From contig DALZZF010000005.1 of NCBI GenBank assembly GCA_031987605.1, forward strand, positions 124,001-188,000: a DNA stretch of 64,000 nt. The letters run 5' to 3'. The DNA is from JAFAGO01 sp031987605. Its GTDB lineage: Bacteria > Bacteroidota > Bacteroidia > Flavobacteriales > Weeksellaceae. Of the stretch, positions 59,879-64,000 are shown in pieces (positions within the stretch are counted from its first letter, which is position 1; each line of letters starts with the position of its first letter). The notes under the pieces are model-generated. The model searched no databases. It was not told the origin of the DNA and saw only the letters and a list, made by a program, of their open reading frames with translations. The position numbers and the translations under genes are program-made.

Positions 59879-60148
59879 TTATTTTCTTAATCCCAATTCA
59901 GCGATAATCGCTCTATATCTTTCGATATCTTTGTTTTTAAGATAATCCAGAAGTCTTTTTCTTTTCCCTACCAGTTTCACCAGAGATTTTTCAGTATTGA
60001 AATCTTTGTGGTTGCTTTTCAGGTGACCTGAAAGATGGTTGATTCTGTAAGTGAAAAGCGCAATTTGTCCTTCAGCACTTCCTGTGTCTGTAGCAGATTT
60101 CCCGTGTTTTGAGAAAATTTCTGCTTTCTTTTCTGATGTTAAGTACAT
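59879..60148 (-). CDS. rpsO: 30S ribosomal protein S15
   Basis: 89 residues, normal length. Binds the central domain of 16S rRNA. Signature segments: DTGSAEGQIALFTYRINHLSGHLKSNHKDF and KLVGKRKRLLDYLKNKDIERY. A terminator follows, so it is not directly co-transcribed with pnp, which lies about 2 kb downstream on the same strand. Confidence 0.97.
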   Translation of the reverse strand: MYLTSEKKAEIFSKHGKSATDTGSAEGQIALFTYRINHLSGHLKSNHKDFNTEKSLVKLVGKRKRLLDYLKNKDIERYRAIIAELGLRK

Positions 60149-60301
60149 GCAAATATTATTTAATGATTATTATGTAACGAGGTGCAAAAGTACAACTATT
60201 TTTTGAAACACCGAAATACAATCGAAACCATCAATGAATACAAATAGAAAAAATGGTAAATATTCTGCAAATTGTATATCCGTAAATTCAGGAAATGGCT
60301 G

Positions 60302-60309
60302 TATTTTTG
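60302..60309 (+). promoter_or_regulatory. -7 box TATTTTTG
   Basis: Perfect box 15 nt before the ATG at 60325; argues against the in-frame ATG at 60295, which lies upstream of the box. Confidence 0.5.
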
Positions 60310-60324
60310 CAGCATAAAATCACA

Positions 60325-60894
60325 ATGAAGAAAACATTTATTTTTGTCGGTGCTTTAGCGGTATTATTATTGGGCGCTCAGCATTTGAGAGCTCAGAAAA
60401 ATGATGCAATAAAACCTTCAGAAATAAAGGAAAAAAGAACGATTTATTTTACTCCCGAAGTTTATCCTCCGGTAGCTGAAATTCAGGAACCAACCAATCT
60501 GGCTTTCTTCAGTGCGGTATCCAATAACATCAGCAGTGCACATACGAATAAAATGATCCGTGCAGATTTGCCGGTGGAATATGACAGCATTGACGGACAA
60601 ACCATTCAGGATTATTGCAAAAACAACAATGCGGATTTTGCCATTGTTCCGAAAGTGAAATATTTCAAAGTTGGTTTAGGGAAATATGTATTTTCCAATC
60701 AAGTGGTGGTGAGCATGAAACTTTTTGATGCAAAAGGAAACCTGATTACCGAAAGCGATTACGACACCTATAAAAAAAATATGCGTCTTTTGGGTTCTGC
60801 CGAAAATTCTGTAAAAATCGGAACGGGAGGAGCAATGAAAAAAATTCTGAAAAATCTCCGGAAATTGAGACAATCCGAAACTTCTCATTTTTAA
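60325..60894 (+). CDS. Secreted protein of unknown function
   Basis: 189 residues with signal peptide MKKTFIFVGALAVLLLGAQH (cleavage near LRA/QK). Mature sequence includes KRTIYFTPEVYPPVAEIQ, YCKNNNADFAIVPKVKYFKVG and VSMKLFDAKGNLITESDYDTY, and a basic C-terminal helix. The FAIVPKVKYFKVGLGKYVFS region suggests a small alpha/beta domain like those of LPS-assembly or penicillin-binding accessory proteins, but no family was recognised. Stand-alone gene. Confidence 0.65.
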   Translation: MKKTFIFVGALAVLLLGAQHLRAQKNDAIKPSEIKEKRTIYFTPEVYPPVAEIQEPTNLAFFSAVSNNISSAHTNKMIRADLPVEYDSIDGQTIQDYCKNNNADFAIVPKVKYFKVGLGKYVFSNQVVVSMKLFDAKGNLITESDYDTYKKNMRLLGSAENSVKIGTGGAMKKILKNLRKLRQSETSHF

Positions 60895-61137
60895 AAAATT
60901 GATTATCCGTAATTTATCATTGAAATTAGATTGGTTTTTCATTTGCTGAGTCAAGCAATATGCAACATTTTTTTATTATTTTAATGAAATCCGCAAATAT
61001 TCATTTAAAGATTTAAACAAGAAGTTTTCTGGTTTTGTCGGTTAAATAAGCGTGATGATTAAATGGAGTTACTCTTAATAAATCTTTAATTCAACCAAAC
61101 TCTGATGCTTGGCTTCTGTTTTTTACGAAAAATGAAG

Positions 61138-61145
61138 TATTTTTG
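61138..61145 (+). promoter_or_regulatory. -7 box TATTTTTG of mgtE
   Basis: Perfect TAnnTTTG box 20 nt before the ATG at 61166. Confidence 0.5.
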
Positions 61146-61165
61146 CATGTCTTAAAAACGGAACG

Positions 61166-62488
61166 ATGGGTACAGTAGACGAAATGGTTTTTAATGCCGC
61201 CGATATTGCTGAAAATCTGAGCGAAATGCGTTCGGATGAGCGTTTACTGGCTTTTCTGAAAATTCCCAAAGAATACAAAGCAGATGTTTTTTCGCACCTT
61301 GATCCTGATTTTCAGGAAGAAACCATCCGAAGTATTGGGAGCGAAGATGTTGCCGATATTCTGAATGCAATGACTCCGGATGACAGAACGGCACTCTTTG
61401 AAGATTTTCCGGACGAGCTCATTAAATATTCCATCAACCTGCTGAATCCTCAGGAAAGAAGAATTGCCCTGAAACTTTTGGGCTACAATTCGGATTCCAT
61501 TGCCCGTTTGATGACACCTTATTACATCCAGATCAGGAAAGAATGGACGGCAAAACGATGTCTTCAACAAATTAAGAAAGTCGGCAGAAAAGTGGAAACC
61601 ATGAACCATCTATATGTGGTGGATGAGCGAAATCGACTGATTGATGATATTACCATTGGAACCCTTTTGTTGGCGGATGAAGACGAACTGGTTTCCGAAT
61701 TCAGCGACAATCATTTTGTGGCCATCACTACAACCACATCCAAGGAAGATGCGGTTTCTTATTTTGAAAAATACGACAGAACAGCCTTGCCGATTATTAC
61801 CGAATCCGGTGTTTTGGTGGGAATTGTAACCATTGACGATATTCTCGACCAGATCGAGCAGCAGAATACCGAAGATATTCAGAAATTCGGAGGGGTGGAA
61901 GCATTGGATGATCCCTATCTTCAAACACCTTGGTTTGAAATGATTAAAAAAAGAGGATTCTGGCTTATCATTCTCTTTTTTATGCAGATGATTACTGCTT
62001 CTGTTATGGGAATTTACGAAAGTGAAATCTCAAAAGCAGTAGTCCTTACTCTCTTCGTTCCCTTGATTATTTCGAGCGGCGGAAATACAGGTTCGCAGGC
62101 AGCAACTTTGATTATCCGCGCCATGGCACTTCAGGAAGTCACCATAAAAGACTGGTGGCTGGTGATGAAAAAAGAAATCATAACGGGTGCTTTTTTGGGA
62201 GCGGTTCTTGGAATTTTTGGGTTTTTAAGAATTTTACTTTGGCATGAAATGGGCTGGTTCAATTACGGTCCGTACTGGCTTTTTGTAGGATTTAGCGTGG
62301 CGGTTTCTCTGGGAATGATTGTGCTTTGGGGAACATTGTCCGGTTCTATGGTTCCTTTTATTCTGAAAAAATTCAATCTCGATCCAGCAACTTCATCTGC
62401 GCCTTTTGTGGCCACTTTGGTGGATGTTACCGGATTGATTATTTACTTTACCGTTGCCGGAATGCTCTTGTCTGGTAAATTACTTTAA
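61166..62488 (+). CDS. mgtE: Magnesium transporter MgtE
   Basis: 440 residues. N-terminal cytosolic helical MgtE_N domain (about 10-115, SEMRSDERLLAFLKIPKEYKAD), two CBS domains (about 120-245, including LPIITESGVLVGIVTIDDIL) that sense Mg, and five transmembrane helices (about 270-440) with the conserved SSGGNTGSQAATLIIRA pore segment and LVDVTGLIIYFTVAGML. Mg(2+) channel-type importer of the inner membrane, gated by the CBS domains. Ends without a clear terminator. Confidence 0.93.
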   Translation: MGTVDEMVFNAADIAENLSEMRSDERLLAFLKIPKEYKADVFSHLDPDFQEETIRSIGSEDVADILNAMTPDDRTALFEDFPDELIKYSINLLNPQERRIALKLLGYNSDSIARLMTPYYIQIRKEWTAKRCLQQIKKVGRKVETMNHLYVVDERNRLIDDITIGTLLLADEDELVSEFSDNHFVAITTTTSKEDAVSYFEKYDRTALPIITESGVLVGIVTIDDILDQIEQQNTEDIQKFGGVEALDDPYLQTPWFEMIKKRGFWLIILFFMQMITASVMGIYESEISKAVVLTLFVPLIISSGGNTGSQAATLIIRAMALQEVTIKDWWLVMKKEIITGAFLGAVLGIFGFLRILLWHEMGWFNYGPYWLFVGFSVAVSLGMIVLWGTLSGSMVPFILKKFNLDPATSSAPFVATLVDVTGLIIYFTVAGMLLSGKLL

Positions 62489-62997
62489 AGATATTGCCTT
62501 TTTACATTTTTTTTCCATAAAAAGATAATGCTTAATATAGTTTGAAGGTTTGAATGCATGAGAATTTGGAAAAGTCTACGCATCATATTTTAGTTTTAAA
62601 AATATTTTTTAATACTGAGGATAGGAATCCGAAATATTCAAATTTTTATAGAGCAAAAATTTTTGTTGAATGGTTCGACTCCACGGAGTCGAATTACTTT
62701 AAGTTCTACTAATTCCTATACAAATAGGAACTGTTTCATGTTTAATTATTGCACCCTTAAAAGTCTCCGGATCAATAAAAATCTTTGCGACCTCTACTTT
62801 ACATTTATATAAAGCGGATATTCTAAAATCTCTTTGATTACATTAATATTAAAATTCAATTTTTTTTAAAGACAAGCATTTAGTTAAAAGGGTTGTTTGC
62901 TTAAAATGTTTACTTAATTTTTTCAAATCCATATTTTTTATAGGGTATCTGTTTTTATTATTAATAAAATTCCTATTATTGTATAAAAATATTAGGG
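62489..62997. other. 509-bp non-coding region
   Basis: Holds a GACTCC palindrome (62674-62693), a second small hairpin TTCCTA...TAGGAA just after 62710, and AT-rich sequence before the ATP-grasp gene. No supported open frame or RNA gene. Confidence 0.55.
62674..62693. repeat. Short palindrome TTCGACTCC-AC-GGAGTCGAA
   Basis: 9-bp perfect arms identical to those at 36271-36291, with a 2-nt instead of 3-nt loop. Confidence 0.65.
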
Positions 62998-64000
62998 ATG
63001 AAGCATTGGAGTGAATTTTACGGAACAGATGCCGTGGTTTTTGATGAAATGAAAGGTGAAGAAAATATCAGGATTCAATACAGCCAACTTCAGGAATACC
63101 TGAAAAAGTTTACGCCCCAGTCTTTTTGCGAGAAAGAGCATATCGCAAACGATCTTTTTCTCAATCGTGGAATTACCTTTACCGTTTACAGCGAAAAAGA
63201 AGGAATCGAACGCATTTTTCCCTTTGATATTATCCCGAGAATTATCACTTCCTCCGAATGGAATCATGTGGAACAGGGAATTAAACAGCGTTTGCGTGCA
63301 CTTAATCTTTTTCTGAAAGACATTTACAGCACCCAGAACATAGTGAATGACAGTATTATTCCTGCGGCACTTATCGCCACCTGCCCATATTTCAACCGTG
63401 AGGTTTTCGACATCAAAGTCGCCAATGATATTTATACCCATATTTCCGGGGTGGATCTGATTCGCGATTCCGACGGGCAGTTTTACGTTCTGGAAGATAA
63501 TCTACGCACGCCAAGCGGTGTGAGCTATATGCTGGAAAACCGAGAAATTACAAAACGGATTTTTCCGGATTTCATTTCCAAAAGCAATGTGCGTACAATT
63601 TCCGATTATCCGAATTTGCTGCATAAGGTGCTCATCAATTCCGCACCCAAATATAAAGCCAATCCGAAAGTAGTTTTGCTCACGCCGGGAATTTACAATT
63701 CTGCCTATTTTGAACACGCTTTCCTTGCCAAATATATGGGAATCGAAATGGTGGAAGGGCGTGATTTAGTAGTCGATCAGCACAAGGTTTTTATGAAAAC
63801 CACACGCGGCCTGGAACAGGTGGATGTGATTTACAGAAGAGTGGATGATGAGTTTCTGGATCCTCTGGCGTTCCGGGCAGACAGCACTTTGGGCGTTGCC
63901 GGTTTGATGAGCGTGTACCGCAAAGGAAATGTAAGCATCGTAAATGCCGTAGGAAACGGAGTTGCGGATGATAAAGCAGTATATGTCTACGTTCCGGATA
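62998..64000 (+). CDS. Circularly permuted type 2 ATP-grasp protein, 5' part (3' end outside window)
   Basis: ATG at 62998 opens a frame with no stop to the end of the window (334 codons shown). Sequence read: MKHWSEFYGTDAVVFDEMKG, then RGITFTVYSEKEGIERIFPFDI, LNLFLKDIYSTQNI, GVDLIRDSDGQFYVLEDNLRTPSGVSYMLENRE and VNAVGNGVADDKA. These are the motifs of circularly permuted ATP-grasp proteins, often found with alpha-E and transglutaminase-like genes and suspected to make a small peptide or modify proteins. It has no good terminator before it and may follow mgtE only by chance. Confidence 0.8.
   Translation, partial: MKHWSEFYGTDAVVFDEMKGEENIRIQYSQLQEYLKKFTPQSFCEKEHIANDLFLNRGITFTVYSEKEGIERIFPFDIIPRIITSSEWNHVEQGIKQRLRALNLFLKDIYSTQNIVNDSIIPAALIATCPYFNREVFDIKVANDIYTHISGVDLIRDSDGQFYVLEDNLRTPSGVSYMLENREITKRIFPDFISKSNVRTISDYPNLLHKVLINSAPKYKANPKVVLLTPGIYNSAYFEHAFLAKYMGIEMVEGRDLVVDQHKVFMKTTRGLEQVDVIYRRVDDEFLDPLAFRADSTLGVAGLMSVYRKGNVSIVNAVGNGVADDKAVYVYVPD

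Overview
This window is a low-GC chromosomal segment from a member of the Bacteroidetes, most likely class Flavobacteriia and the Chryseobacterium/Elizabethkingia side (Weeksellaceae). The evidence is type IX secretion sorting domains (YPNP-type C-termini), a GldD lipoprotein, a PafA alkaline phosphatase with all its signature motifs, an EndoH/EndoF1-type GH18 enzyme, a BT_3928-type protein, DUF5686 and OMP_b-brl-type outer-membrane proteins, and promoters of the TAnnTTTG type. No rRNA, prophage, transposase or CRISPR array was seen.

Layout. 1-15.6 kb: 3' part of mdh, an outer-membrane barrel protein, pafA, a pair of TPR sensor/AraC proteins, a T9SS protein, two small genes, a metalloprotease-like small protein overlapping a PLP desulfhydrase-type gene, a LysM glucosaminidase, a HemL-like protein that lacks its catalytic lysine, and recG. 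15.9-33.7 kb: dnaG (zinc ligands lost), clpP, a secreted GH18 endoglycosidase, tpiA, two S9 peptidases, a DoxX/BT_3928 gene whose upstream region is a five-copy minisatellite next to a four-helix-bundle gene, DUF1599, folP, DUF5686, a thioesterase. 33.7-37 kb is a repeat-rich stretch: a MITE-like element, a toxin-antitoxin pair lying between a broken copy of the radA start and radA itself, and a 197-bp tandem duplication before mutY. 37-48 kb: gldD, a PfkB kinase, two parvulin-type chaperones, a nitronate monooxygenase, an AT-rich T9SS gene with attC-like flanks, and fhs. 55.6-64 kb: pnp, a DUF1003-like heptad-repeat protein, a C1 peptidase, rpsO, a secreted unknown, mgtE and the start of a circularly permuted ATP-grasp gene that runs off the end.

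The most interesting part is 48.2-55.5 kb, an RNA-repair island: a divergent WYL-domain regulator, an RtcB RNA ligase, a roughly 350-nt non-coding RNA region, a 745-residue zinc-ribbon protein with a TerD-like C-terminus (MXAN_6230/SCO0854-like), and two RlaP-type nucleotidyltransferases. Three promoters in the island share one operator layout, TACGCAA-N5-TTRCGYA-N9-TTACTTTG. The RNA region holds four copies of GGTCAA-N9-TTACTTC; in three of them different flanking sequences form compensating stems. One copy sits in a 42-nt insertion in the anticodon loop of an otherwise intact tRNA; another is followed by a stray T-arm and a GNRA hairpin. I read this as a regulated RNA-damage response with its own tRNA-mimicking RNAs.

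At small scale, five genes (10012, 15901, 26919, 37876, 42876) have a TAnnTTTG-like box ending exactly 4 nt before the ATG, which predicts leaderless mRNAs. All functional assignments come from reading motifs and from memory of protein families; no database search was run.
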